In this document: positions 1 to 6,458 of the stretch, one piece after another | Layout of the letters: the number at the start of each line of letters is the position of its first letter | Position numbering within the stretch: position 1 is the first letter of the stretch | Assembly: GCA_903911165.1 (NCBI GenBank) | Contig: CAIWCQ010000522.1 | Span: 1-6,458 of the forward strand | Length of the DNA: 6,458 nt | Origin: an uncultured Actinomycetes bacterium | Lineage (GTDB): Bacteria > Actinomycetota > Actinomycetes > Mycobacteriales > Mycobacteriaceae | Direction: 5' to 3' | Translations under genes and position numbers: made by a program | The notes under the pieces: generated by a model | Told to the model about the DNA's origin: nothing | What the model saw: the letters and a program-made list of their open reading frames with translations, nothing else | Databases searched by the model: none

Positions 1-440
1 GCGTCGAACAGATCGCAGCCGTTGTCCTCCATGCTGATGCCCAGAGCCGCGCACAGGTTGCCCGGCCCGCGTGCCAACGCCCGCGCCGCGACGCTCGATC
101 CGCGCCGGATCTGCGCGATCTCGGTACCGGAGTCGATGATCGCCGCCCGCAGCAACACCGCAGCGGCGGTGCCGTCAGGCCCGCAGGAGACGTTGGCGCA
201 CAGATGAATTCCGTGACTGCGGTAGGTGTAGAGCCTCCCCGGGGGCCCGAACATGACCGCATTGCGCACAGTGGGACCGCGGTAGGAATGAGAGGCGGCA
301 TCGGGCCACGGACCGTCCGGCGGTCCCCCGTAGGCCTCGACCTCGACCACCACGGCACTCACGTCACGGCAGGTGAGTACCGCGCCGAGAAGCAGACGGG
401 CGGCGCTCACCGGGTCGGCGTCCCGCAGTTGCGCCGTCAC
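1..440 (-). CDS. mpg: 3-methyladenine DNA glycosylase (AAG/MPG family), C-terminus cut by window edge
   Basis: Base-excision repair enzyme that removes alkylated purines such as 3-methyladenine from DNA, leaving abasic sites. I translated the minus strand from the GTG at 440; 146 codons lie in the window, and the last roughly 55-60 residues of a usual 200-residue protein are missing. Family landmarks are VEVEAYGG at residues 32-39, where E35 and Y37 match the catalytic Glu and stacking Tyr of human [12 protein letters not shown] at 47-55 (H51); [13 protein letters not shown] at 59-73; CAN at 81-83; LLRAA at 96-100; and [13 protein letters not shown] near the left edge. The start is well constrained: an in-frame TGA lies shortly upstream in this frame and no other start codon falls between. 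The GTG shares bases with the stop codon of the upstream desaturase (GTGA at 437-440) and has no clear ribosome-binding site, so translation probably depends on re-initiation. The family call is secure; its link to a pigment operon is probably positional rather than functional. Confidence 0.93.
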   Translation of the reverse strand, partial: MTAQLRDADPVSAARLLLGAVLTCRDVSAVVVEVEAYGGPPDGPWPDAASHSYRGPTVRNAVMFGPPGRLYTYRSHGIHLCANVSCGPDGTAAAVLLRAAIIDSGTEIAQIRRGSSVAARALARGPGNLCAALGISMEDNGCDLFD

Positions 441-1933
441 GTCACAGGAAGTTCGGCCAGCCCCAGATCAGCGCCGAGACAGTCGGCGGCGGCCAGGCCC
501 GACAGCGCGACCATCGGCAGTCCCCCGCCCGGGTGGGCGCTGCCCGAGGCGAGGTAGACACCCGGCAGTCCGGGCACCCGGTTGGGCGGGCGTTTGAAGG
601 CGGCGAAGCGGTCATTGCTGGCGGCGCCGTAGATGGCTCCCCGGCTACCGGGGAAAGCGGCAGCCAGATCCCCCGGGCTGCGCCGCCACATGAGCATATC
701 CCCCTGCGACCATTGATCTGCAGCCTGAATCCGTTGCAGCACAGCGGTTTCCAGCCGATCCCACACCTCAGCCGGCCGCGCACCGGTAGCCGGTTCGGCC
801 GGGGCGTTGGCCATCACAAACACCGGCTCGGCGTCCGTCCAGCCGGCCAGACCGTGGCAGCGTTGCTGGGCACACAGGTAGACGGTGGGCGCGACCGGGG
901 GGCGATCGCGGTCGAAGATGTCGGCGAACTCCGCGTCGTAGTCCGCCGGAAACAGCACCTCGTGCGGTATCCGATCGGCCCGCCGGGCCGCCCGCAGCAC
1001 CCCGTTCCAGGCCGACATCGACGGCGCCGCCGGGCTGGGCAGTTGGCGGGCGGTCCGCGACTCGAGACTGTTACGCAGCCATTCCGCATCGGCGTTGACG
1101 ACCACAGCCCGACCGTGTCGCACGGCACCACCGGCCAACACGACACCGGCGGCAACGCCACCGTCGAGCAGAACTCGATCGACTTCGGCGCCGCATTCGA
1201 TGACACCGCCACTGGTCTCAATCGCCGCAACCAGCGCCTCGACCAACGCGAACACACCACCCTCTATGCCGTATCCGCCGAGCGAAAGCTCAATGTGCGC
1301 AATACAATTGAGTGTTGCCGGGGCATGCCGGGGGTCGCTGCCGTTGTACGTCGCATAGCGGCGCAGGAGCATACGCAGATGCGGATCACGCACCTGGCGG
1401 TCGATTCCGGCAGCCATGCTGCGCAGCGGGTCGACGGCCGCCAGTGCTCGCGGGTGACGCAGAGCCAGACCTGCCATCGCCGTCCACGTCGGGGCCGGGC
1501 CGAGCACGAAGTGCGGTGCGGCCGCCTCCCAGATCCGGCGGCTATAGGCCAAAAAGTCCGCCAGTTCGCCCGCGGCCGCCGGCCCGAGGGCCGACCGGAC
1601 GTTGGCCAGCGTCTGTTCCGCTTCGTGGGCCACATCGAGCACGCATCCGTCGGCGTAGCGGTAGCGAAAGCCGGGGTCGAGGCGGCGCAGGCCGATCACA
1701 TCGGCCAGTCGCAGACCGGCCCGGGCGAACACGTCGGCGAATACCCCGGGCAGGGTGAGCACGCTGGGGCCGGTCTCCACTCTGATCCCGTCGAGTTCGA
1801 CGGTTCCGGCCTTCCCGCCCGGTCGCGGACCCGCCTCGAGCACCCGCACCGCCAGCCCCCGGGCGGCCAGGGCGAGCGCGGCGGCCAGCCCGCCGACACC
1901 GGCGCCGACCACCAGCACCTCGCGCTCAGCCAC
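437..1933 (-). CDS. crtD: FAD-dependent carotenoid desaturase, CrtI superfamily, CrtD-like (probable 3',4'-desaturase)
   Basis: Predicted flavoprotein of 498 residues, the usual size for the CrtI/CrtD family, acting at the membrane on a C40 carotenoid. The N-terminal Rossmann dinucleotide-binding motif is [12 protein letters not shown] (residues 8-19), followed by VLEAG (E33 for the ribose) and PGGKAG (38-43). [13 protein letters not shown] resembles the CrtD form of this segment more than the D-P-F form of phytoene desaturases. The C-terminus has the family signature as [18 protein letters not shown], then [10 protein letters not shown]. The frame stays open to 2275, but that extension reads against the acyltransferase gene and lacks family sequence; the Rossmann motif should begin within about ten residues of the start, which fits the GTG at 1933. 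That GTG overlaps the acyltransferase stop by 8 bp (1926-1933). Next to a CrtC hydratase, the best assignment is introduction of the 3',4' double bond into a 1'-hydroxylated end group. A CrtP/CrtNb-type oxygenase or another CrtI paralog is the main alternative; sequence by eye does not settle substrate. Confidence 0.87.
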   Translation of the reverse strand: MAEREVLVVGAGVGGLAAALALAARGLAVRVLEAGPRPGGKAGTVELDGIRVETGPSVLTLPGVFADVFARAGLRLADVIGLRRLDPGFRYRYADGCVLDVAHEAEQTLANVRSALGPAAAGELADFLAYSRRIWEAAAPHFVLGPAPTWTAMAGLALRHPRALAAVDPLRSMAAGIDRQVRDPHLRMLLRRYATYNGSDPRHAPATLNCIAHIELSLGGYGIEGGVFALVEALVAAIETSGGVIECGAEVDRVLLDGGVAAGVVLAGGAVRHGRAVVVNADAEWLRNSLESRTARQLPSPAAPSMSAWNGVLRAARRADRIPHEVLFPADYDAEFADIFDRDRPPVAPTVYLCAQQRCHGLAGWTDAEPVFVMANAPAEPATGARPAEVWDRLETAVLQRIQAADQWSQGDMLMWRRSPGDLAAAFPGSRGAIYGAASNDRFAAFKRPPNRVPGLPGVYLASGSAHPGGGLPMVALSGLAAADCLGADLGLAELPVT

Positions 1934-2786
1934 GGCGCGGCCGCTTGCCGAAGCCACGCGGGATTGGCCACCGGGCCGGAGCCACCAGTGGCACGAAGCC
2001 GGGCAGTGGGTCCTTCGGGTGGGTGCGGGCCCGTCGGCCGTCGGTGGCGGCCATGACAGCGACGTCGATGGCATCGAGTCCGTCGAGCAGCGCACTCTCC
2101 ATCGCAGCCAGCAGGGCGGCACCGGTTTCCCCGTCGCCGCCGTCTGGGCCCCCGCCGACTGGGCCCCCGCCGACTGGGCCCCCGCCGACTGGGCTCGCGC
2201 CAGCCAGGCTCGCGCCGGCGATCGGCGCGGAGAACCGGACGACTGCAGCCGGACGGCTCCGTTCCAGGAACGCATAGTTGATGCTCACCGCGACGAGATC
2301 CACCGGGCTGCGGGCGTGCATGACGCCCAGGCCGCTCTTGAGGTCCAGCGGCCTCAGGTGTGCGGGCCGCTGCCGACCCTGCGGAAAGACCCAGACCCCG
2401 CGGCCGGGCCGGTCCAGCAGGTCCGCACAGGCCTGCAGACACTCCCGGCTGCGCTGCGGGCTGCTGCGGTCCAGCGGCAGGGCGCCGACCCAGCCGAAAA
2501 AAGGCAGCGAGCGCAGGCTCCGGGAATCCACCACCGCCCAGCCGGTACCGCCGAGTGCGGCGTCGAGTGGCAGCAGCAGTAGTGCGTCCCACCAGGCGAC
2601 GTGGTTGGCGACGAAGATCAGCGGCCGCTGGGCCAGCGCGGCCCGGGCCTCGGCGAGTCCGCTCACCCACACCCCGTCCAGCTCGCGGGTCAACCGCCGC
2701 CGTACATAACGCCGGGCCACCCGCAGGAAGGCCTGCCGGCGGGTGTCGCCGGCCCGGGCCAACGCCTGTGCGTCGGGGCGATTCAC
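1926..2786 (-). CDS. PlsC-type acyltransferase, probable carotenoid glycoside acyltransferase (CruD-like role)
   Basis: Predicted 286-residue acyltransferase of the 1-acylglycerol-3-phosphate (PlsC) family. Block I is NHVAWWD at residues 61-67 (H62 and D67, the H-x4-D catalytic pair); block II is FFGWVGALPLDR at 96-107; block III is FPQGRQRP at 134-141, with Gln where most PlsC proteins have Glu; the block IV region is VDLVAVSINY (162-171). No strong N-terminal membrane helix is visible, so it may be peripheral on the membrane. Residues 192-216 are a Gly-rich pentapeptide repeat, followed by a roughly 70-residue tail. The GTG start at 2786 lies in a GTGA overlap with the glycosyltransferase stop and has a good Shine-Dalgarno sequence (GGGAGG, 4 nt away). 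Placement between a carotenoid glycosyltransferase and CrtD suggests that it esterifies the sugar of a carotenoid glycoside with a fatty acyl group, as CruD does in Chlorobaculum or CrtO in staphyloxanthin synthesis. That substrate is inferred from context; a phospholipid acyltransferase is the alternative. Confidence 0.88.
   Translation of the reverse strand: MNRPDAQALARAGDTRRQAFLRVARRYVRRRLTRELDGVWVSGLAEARAALAQRPLIFVANHVAWWDALLLLPLDAALGGTGWAVVDSRSLRSLPFFGWVGALPLDRSSPQRSRECLQACADLLDRPGRGVWVFPQGRQRPAHLRPLDLKSGLGVMHARSPVDLVAVSINYAFLERSRPAAVVRFSAPIAGASLAGASPVGGGPVGGGPVGGGPDGGDGETGAALLAAMESALLDGLDAIDVAVMAATDGRRARTHPKDPLPGFVPLVAPARWPIPRGFGKRPRRG
2144..2220. repeat. 15-bp in-frame tandem repeat (minisatellite) inside the acyltransferase gene
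   Basis: Three exact copies of a 15-bp unit, gggcccccgccgact on the plus strand, lie at 2146-2160, 2161-2175 and 2176-2190. Two decayed copies follow at 2191-2205 and 2206-2220. Read on the minus strand they encode a pentapeptide series GASLA, GASPV, GGGPV, GGGPV, GGGPD. The unit is a multiple of three, so gain or loss of copies keeps the reading frame. The tract sits after the conserved catalytic blocks, between the core and the C-terminal tail, where a flexible linker could vary in length. Confidence 0.9.
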
Positions 2787-4066
2787 ACCGCCTCCCGTTG
2801 CGCCTGCGCGGCGTAGGAACGGCCGCGCCAGCGGATGTCACCGCGGCGGCTGCACCGGAAGCTCTCAATGAGAATGCCCATCATCAGCAGCACCGCCACC
2901 GGGTGCAGCAGCACGCTGGCCAGACTGTGGTGGTAGCGCACTGCCATGATCACCCGCAGGACCACGTTGGCGATCACCCCGACGGCGGCGGCGGCGGCCA
3001 GCCCCGATGCCCCGAATGCCAGCGCGATGGGCAACGCAACATACGGCGCGACGAAGAACAACAGGTGCAATCCCACGACGATGATCAGTGCCGGCGGCCG
3101 GCCACCAATGCCCTCGTAGAAGTTCTTGGTGAAACCGCGCCGCAGCGAGGCGCCGTCGGAGTACATCCGGCAGTCGGCCATCTGATCACCGTCGGCGAAG
3201 ACGACCCGTCCGCCGTCGGCCTTGACCGCGCGGCACAGCGCCATGTCGTCTACCAGTGCCGCACGCACCCGGGTCCAGCCGCCTACCGATTCCAGTGCCG
3301 AGCGGCGGATTAAGAGGAGTTGACCGTTGGCCGCGAGCACCCGCGGGTCGCGGGTCCTGGGGATCAACGCCATCGGCAACCAGGCGACGTAGGACAGGTG
3401 CAGCAGCGGGATCATCAGCCGTTCGGCGAAGCTGCCGGTGCGCTGCCGGGGAACCGCCGTCACGACCGCCGCGCCCACCGGACCGACCCCGCCGACCGGA
3501 CCAACCCCGCCGACCGGACCGACCTCGCCGGCTGGACCAATCAGCGAGAGCATCCGCAGCACACCATCGGGGCGCAGCGTGACGTCGGCGTCGATGTTGA
3601 GCAGCAACTCCCCGCTGGCCGCGCCGCTCAGGCAGTGCATGGCATGCGGCTTACCGACCCAGCCGGCGGGCAATTCGCCGCCTCGCACCACCTTCAGGCG
3701 CGGCACCTGCGGTCCGAGCCGGGCGAGCACCTCGGCGGTCCCATCGGTGGACCCGTCGTCGTAGACGATGATTTCGGCGATCGGGCCGTGCGCGCCGTCC
3801 GCGGCCCGTACGCAAGCCTCGATGGTGGCCACCTCGTCGCGGGCCGGAATCAGCACGCTGACGACGCCCGGCGCGGCTCCGGTGGCGGCTCCGGTGGCGG
3901 TCACGGCGCGGCCGCGGGTCCAGAACGCGGCGTTGACCGCGACCAGGCTCAGCGGCAGCAGGGCCGGCAGCGCCAGCAGCACCGCCAGCAGCTGAGCCCA
4001 GCGCGGGGCCGCACCGTCGAGCAGGTCAGCCAGCGACAGTCCCCGGCTCGGCCCGGCGACGGTCAT
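2783..4066 (-). CDS. Membrane-anchored family 2 glycosyltransferase, probable carotenoid glycosyltransferase (CruC/CrtQ-like)
   Basis: Predicted 427-residue GT2 enzyme with a GT-A catalytic domain between membrane segments. An N-terminal hydrophobic helix spans about residues 25-49. The catalytic domain has VLIPARDE (71-78), YDDGSTDGT (102-110), GWVGKPHAMH (135-144), the metal-binding NIDAD (D159, D161), NGQLLLIRR (247-255), the LVDDM acidic motif (D273, D274) and RMYSDGASLRRGF (300-312), in the position of the family's Q/RxxRW region. Three hydrophobic stretches follow at about 326-346, 348-376 and 383-401. The ATG at 4066 is chosen because it overlaps the crtC stop as ATGA and has a GGGGGAG ribosome-binding site at 4074-4080; an upstream ATG at 4141 would only add 25 residues that shadow crtC. 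This architecture is shared with carotenoid and hopanoid-associated GT2 proteins. With CrtC next door, the likely acceptor is the tertiary 1'-hydroxyl (or 2'-hydroxyl) of a hydrated carotenoid. Acceptor and sugar donor are inferred. A GPVG repeat interrupts the domain at 180-199. Confidence 0.9.
   Translation of the reverse strand: MTVAGPSRGLSLADLLDGAAPRWAQLLAVLLALPALLPLSLVAVNAAFWTRGRAVTATGAATGAAPGVVSVLIPARDEVATIEACVRAADGAHGPIAEIIVYDDGSTDGTAEVLARLGPQVPRLKVVRGGELPAGWVGKPHAMHCLSGAASGELLLNIDADVTLRPDGVLRMLSLIGPAGEVGPVGGVGPVGGVGPVGAAVVTAVPRQRTGSFAERLMIPLLHLSYVAWLPMALIPRTRDPRVLAANGQLLLIRRSALESVGGWTRVRAALVDDMALCRAVKADGGRVVFADGDQMADCRMYSDGASLRRGFTKNFYEGIGGRPPALIIVVGLHLLFFVAPYVALPIALAFGASGLAAAAAVGVIANVVLRVIMAVRYHHSLASVLLHPVAVLLMMGILIESFRCSRRGDIRWRGRSYAAQAQREAV
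2791..2796 (-). promoter_or_regulatory. Shine-Dalgarno site for the acyltransferase gene
   Basis: GGGAGG on the minus strand, 4 nt before the GTG at 2786 and inside the last codons of the glycosyltransferase gene. It supports the GTG as the true start. It also means that this gene can recruit ribosomes itself as well as by re-initiation at the GTGA overlap. Confidence 0.65.
3473..3544. repeat. 18-bp in-frame tandem repeat inside the glycosyltransferase gene
   Basis: Four 18-bp units lie head to tail at 3473-3490, 3491-3508, 3509-3526 and 3527-3544. The second and third, gccgaccggaccaacccc and gccgaccggaccgacctc, differ at two bases; the outer units are more diverged. On the coding strand they read LIGPAG, EVGPVG, GVGPVG, GVGPVG (protein residues 175-198). 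The insertion falls just after the DxD motif, in the loop leading to the strand AAVVTAVPRQ. Unit length is a multiple of three, so copy-number change would be frame-neutral. Confidence 0.88.
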
Positions 4067-5247
4067 ACACGCGCTCCCCCGGATCGCTTGAGCAACCGCG
4101 ACCACCGGCCATTGACATCGCCCGAGAACAGCGGCAGCCACATCGAGTTGGCGCCGACGGCACGGTGCACCCGCATCCGGACCAGCGGCCGCAGCAGGTC
4201 GGTGTCCACCCGGTCCGGCATCAGGTTCTCCCCGATTCCGTAACCTTCATCAGACCCACACCGGCCCCGCAGCAGATACCGCTGATAGAACGGTCCGTTG
4301 TCGAGTACCGAGTCGACGTCGACCCGCACGAGGTGCCCGTCCGGATCGGCGAAGGCGGCGCCGTCCGGCCAGCGCAGGCCCCAGAGGTTGCGGCGCTCGC
4401 GCCCCATCTGCAGAGCGGCCTGTTCACGCGCACGGCAGGTCCCGTCTTCGGCAATCTCGACGACAAGATCGCGCGGCGCTTTTCCGGCCTCCGACGGGAC
4501 GAGCCGGTAGAAGATCAGGTCGCGACCGGGCAGGGCGACCCGACCCCACCACCAACTCTGGATGCCCAGGGACTGCAACGACTGCCCGGCACTGTTGCGA
4601 TCGTGGTAGCCGCGGCCCTCGATCCGTAACTCCCCGCCCGGGGTGTCCAGTTCCAGACCACCCCGGCTGGCGGCCATCATCGGCGTCCACTGGTGCGTGC
4701 AGGTGTCGAGGGATCCGCGGCCGAGTCCCGGCGGGGAAACATCACCGCCCGCCGCGTCGGGCAGGTCGCGCCGCAGCGGACCAGACAGCCACAACTTCCC
4801 GGTGGCCCGGCCGCCGGTGGGCAGGGCCAGGTCGAGGGTCGCCTGCAGCGTGCGGATCGAGACGCCGCCGGCCACCGCGGGGGTGTCGGTCCAGGAGAAG
4901 GAGCAGTCGCCCATCCGCCAGGAGGAGCCGTCCGCACCCCAGGTGCACTCATCGGTGGGGAGCTCGGAAAGCAGGTAGAAGCGCTCGCGGCCGCCCTCAT
5001 AGACGACCAGGTTGACGCTGGGCCGCTGCAACGGAAGGCGCGGCCGACCGGTGCGCGCGGACTGCGCGTACCCGGGCAGGAACGGCAGCCCCCACGACCA
5101 GATGAGCGTCGCGGCTCGGCCGTGGTCGTCGACCAGATCGACATAGAACCAGGTGAATCCGCCCGGGCTGCGCAGGACGGCGGGGTCTGGCGCGCAGTCG
5201 GCGGAACTTAACGTGATCAGGACGCCTCCGGGATCCGGCCCGGGCAC
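4063..5247 (-). CDS. crtC: Carotenoid 1,2-hydratase (hydroxyneurosporene synthase family, CrtC)
   Basis: Predicted cofactor-independent hydratase that adds water to the terminal C-1,2 double bond of an acyclic carotenoid end, giving a tertiary 1-hydroxyl. From the GTG at 5247 it has 394 residues, close to bacterial CrtC length. Family features are PGGFTWFYVDLVDDHGR (residues 28-44), corresponding to the GGY.WWYVD...DGR region of proteobacterial CrtC; NLVVYEGGRERFYLLSE (79-95); THQW (184-187); RGYHDRN (212-218); and WWWGR (232-236). H185, W187, Y214 and D216 appear to match His, Trp, Tyr and Asp residues reported, from memory, as important in Rubrivivax CrtC, the Asp being the proposed proton donor. 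Start choice is uncertain: a GTG at 5316 in frame would add 23 residues, but 8 of those 23 codons end in A or T, unlike the rest of the gene, so I prefer 5247. No signal peptide is obvious. The 3' end overlaps the glycosyltransferase by ATGA. This is the first gene of the pigment cassette and defines its chemistry. Confidence 0.9.
   Translation of the reverse strand: MPGPDPGGVLITLSSADCAPDPAVLRSPGGFTWFYVDLVDDHGRAATLIWSWGLPFLPGYAQSARTGRPRLPLQRPSVNLVVYEGGRERFYLLSELPTDECTWGADGSSWRMGDCSFSWTDTPAVAGGVSIRTLQATLDLALPTGGRATGKLWLSGPLRRDLPDAAGGDVSPPGLGRGSLDTCTHQWTPMMAASRGGLELDTPGGELRIEGRGYHDRNSAGQSLQSLGIQSWWWGRVALPGRDLIFYRLVPSEAGKAPRDLVVEIAEDGTCRAREQAALQMGRERRNLWGLRWPDGAAFADPDGHLVRVDVDSVLDNGPFYQRYLLRGRCGSDEGYGIGENLMPDRVDTDLLRPLVRMRVHRAVGANSMWLPLFSGDVNGRWSRLLKRSGGARV
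4074..4080 (-). promoter_or_regulatory. Shine-Dalgarno site for the glycosyltransferase gene
   Basis: GGGGGAG on the minus strand, 7 nt before the ATG at 4066, within the end of crtC. It decides between this ATG and the further upstream ATG at 4141 in the same frame. Confidence 0.6.
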
Positions 5248-5338
5248 GGCCCCGAACCTCGCTAATCCTAACCAGTCGAACCGCCGAGCAGCGACATCAG
5301 GGCGATCCGGGCCCACCCAGCCACGCTGACTTTTCCGG
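5248..5338 (-). promoter_or_regulatory. Intergenic gap with candidate promoter (-10 TAGGAT at 5265-5270)
   Basis: This is the only non-coding gap in the window. On the minus strand it carries TAGGAT at 5265-5270, which fits the mycobacterial TAnnnT -10 hexamer. It would place transcription start near 5258, about 11 nt before the GTG at 5247, giving a very short leader. I see no convincing -35 hexamer at 17-19 nt (CGCTGC or similar), and no stem-loop with a T-run that would terminate the aldehyde dehydrogenase transcript. A local drop in GC around the hexamer is the main further support. Readthrough from the upstream gene is therefore also possible. Confidence 0.35.

Positions 5339-6458
<1,120 letters not shown>

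Noticed and set aside
204..557. 117-codon plus-strand frame across the mpg/crtD junction
   Set aside because: It runs opposite to two well-supported genes and has no family features.
533..2056. 507-codon open frame on the plus strand
   Set aside because: It is antisense to crtD with no recognisable motifs; its composition is that of a GC-driven shadow of the real gene.
2144..2220. Possible CRISPR-like or direct-repeat regulatory array
   Set aside because: Units are 15 bp with no spacers and stay in frame inside a coding region, so this is a minisatellite.
1934..2275. N-terminal extension of the desaturase to 2275
   Set aside because: It lies within the acyltransferase gene, contains the AQSAG shadow of that gene's repeat, and would push the Rossmann motif more than 100 residues in from the start.
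1696..2868. 390-codon minus-strand frame over the acyltransferase and the crtD start
   Set aside because: Arg/Pro/Gly-rich third-frame shadow of the acyltransferase and desaturase, without conserved motifs.
3320..4243. 307-codon open frame on the plus strand
   Set aside because: Antisense to the glycosyltransferase and the end of crtC; its Asp/Pro/Thr-rich repeat is just the reverse reading of the GPVG tract.
5281..5338. Possible terminator after the aldehyde dehydrogenase
   Set aside because: GC-rich inverted segments are short and imperfect and no T-run follows on the minus strand.

Overview
The window is high-GC DNA with strong G/C preference at third codon positions, frequent GTG starts and almost no non-coding sequence. 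All recognisable genes lie on the minus strand. This points to an actinobacterium, most likely a pigmented, fast-growing Mycobacterium/Mycolicibacterium or a close relative. That placement is inferred from base composition, from the mycobacterial look of the Mpg protein, and from the kind of carotenoid pathway encoded; no taxonomic marker is present.

In the direction of transcription (right to left) the window holds: (1) an NAD(P)+-dependent aldehyde dehydrogenase, cut at its N-terminus by the window edge (6458-5339); (2) a gap of about 90 bp with a possible promoter; (3) a CrtC-family carotenoid 1,2-hydratase (5247-4063); (4) a membrane-anchored family 2 glycosyltransferase (4066-2783); (5) a PlsC-type acyltransferase (2786-1926); (6) a CrtI/CrtD-family FAD-dependent carotenoid desaturase (1933-437); (7) the first 146 codons of a 3-methyladenine DNA glycosylase, Mpg (440 to the left edge). 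Genes 3 to 7 each overlap the next by 4 or 8 bp, so they look like one translationally coupled operon.

Genes 3 to 6 make a coherent cassette for modifying the acyclic end of a carotenoid: water addition at C-1',2' (CrtC), 3',4'-desaturation (CrtD), glycosylation of the resulting hydroxyl (GT2) and acylation of the sugar (PlsC-type). This matches the chemistry of acylated tertiary carotenoid glucosides such as phleixanthophyll and its fatty acid esters, known from mycobacteria and nocardiae, and resembles the CrtC/CruC/CruD logic of green sulfur bacteria. The enzymes that make the carotenoid backbone (CrtE, CrtB, CrtI, cyclase) and any 2'-hydroxylase are not in the window and must lie elsewhere.

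Two further points stand out. The glycosyltransferase and the acyltransferase both carry in-frame Gly/Pro/Val minisatellite tracts (18-bp and 15-bp units). The DNA-repair gene mpg is attached to the 3' end of the pigment operon by a GTGA overlap. No RNA genes, insertion sequences, CRISPR arrays or convincing terminators were seen.
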